Shown here one piece after another: positions 13,594 through 13,711 of a stretch of 13,711 bases of DNA (position 1 is the stretch's first letter; the number at the start of each line of letters is the position of its first letter). Source of the DNA: Treponema sp. (GTDB taxonomy: Bacteria; Spirochaetota; Spirochaetia; Treponematales; Breznakiellaceae); NCBI GenBank assembly GCA_031273185.1, contig JAISSG010000026.1:1-13711 (forward strand), written 5' to 3'. A program made the translations under genes and the position numbers. A model generated the notes under the pieces. That model ran no database searches. It saw only the letters and a program-made list of their open reading frames with translations, and had not been told where the DNA came from.

Positions 13594-13711
13594 GAGCTTA
13601 TCCGGGAATAAGTCCTGGATGGACCGGGATAATCTGTCGCCATACGATAATAGCGCAGGCAAAATGTAACAGCGCCAGATAATTGCTATCCTTCTTCTCA
13701 TACCGAACCAG
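13594..13711 (-). mobile_element. End of an IS5-family insertion sequence (partial)
   Basis: The right edge holds the transposase C-terminus and probably one IS terminus. The inferred terminus begins at 13594 (GAGCTTATCCGGGAATAAG), preceded by TTA (13591-13593), a possible 3-bp TNA-type target duplication as in the IS1031 subgroup. The inverted-repeat partner lies outside, so this boundary is inference; the element itself is supported by the transposase. Confidence 0.6.
13598..13711 (-). CDS. IS5-family transposase, C-terminal 37 residues (partial)
   Basis: Translating the minus strand from the window edge gives LVRYEKKDSNYLALLHFACA, then IIVW and a short tail ending at TAA (13600-13598). 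The RYEKK-x-x-N-Y-L-A-L-x-H-x-A-C-x-x-I-x-W pattern is the characteristic C-terminal helix of IS5-family DDE transposases, just after the catalytic glutamate, which lies beyond the edge. The stop codon falls within the presumed terminal inverted repeat, as is common for these compact elements. The rest of the gene is off the window, so intactness cannot be judged. Confidence 0.78.
   Translation of the reverse strand: MVRYEKKDSNYLALLHFACAIIVWRQIIPVHPGLIPG

Overview
This GC-rich window looks like part of a spirochaete chromosome, most likely Treponema or a close relative such as a gut-associated treponeme. The main evidence is the gene trio TatT lipoprotein, DctP-like binding protein and fused DctQM permease. 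It has the same composition and order as the tetratricopeptide-associated TRAP transporter (TPAT) of Treponema pallidum (Tp0956-Tp0958). The genus call is inference; no rRNA or tRNA is present to anchor it.

Layout. Bases 1-1175 (minus) hold the start of a sodium-pump decarboxylase operon, oadG then oadA, with oadA running off the left edge. A back-to-back promoter region (about 1208-1311) separates it from a methyl-accepting chemotaxis protein (1345-3546, plus). Next is a plus-strand run of a phosphohexomutase (3601-5337), tatT (5348-6298), tatP (6328-7359) and the fused TRAP permease (7364-9262). Three minus-strand genes follow. In transcription order they are a LysM protein with a degenerate M23 domain (11677-10841), a group 2 sigma-70 factor 33 nt downstream (10807-9788), and a small retropepsin-like aspartic protease (9682-9269) whose end almost touches the TRAP permease. 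Divergent from the LysM gene are a CYTH/CyaB-type phosphohydrolase or cyclase (11747-12337) and a dCMP deaminase (12361-12852). An AMMECR1-family gene (13493-12921, minus) follows, and the right edge cuts the end of an IS5-family element (13594 onward).

Functional picture. The left half suits an anaerobe that ferments organic acids, takes up an organic ligand by TRAP transport and senses its surroundings by chemotaxis. The LysM/degenerate-M23 plus sigma pair recalls the nlpD-rpoS arrangement of Proteobacteria and would link envelope biology with alternative transcription.

Most notable non-coding signal. A 7-bp-period G-rich repeat (units such as ACTGGGG or AATGGGG; complement CCCCAGT or CCCCAAT) occurs at three places. 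One copy bridges the phosphohexomutase stop and the tatT start. It supplies the tatT ribosome binding site and start codon and fits a G-quadruplex pattern. The other two bracket the AMMECR1 gene in opposite orientation. No CRISPR array, tRNA or rRNA was seen, and no gene-free stretch exceeds about 300 bases.
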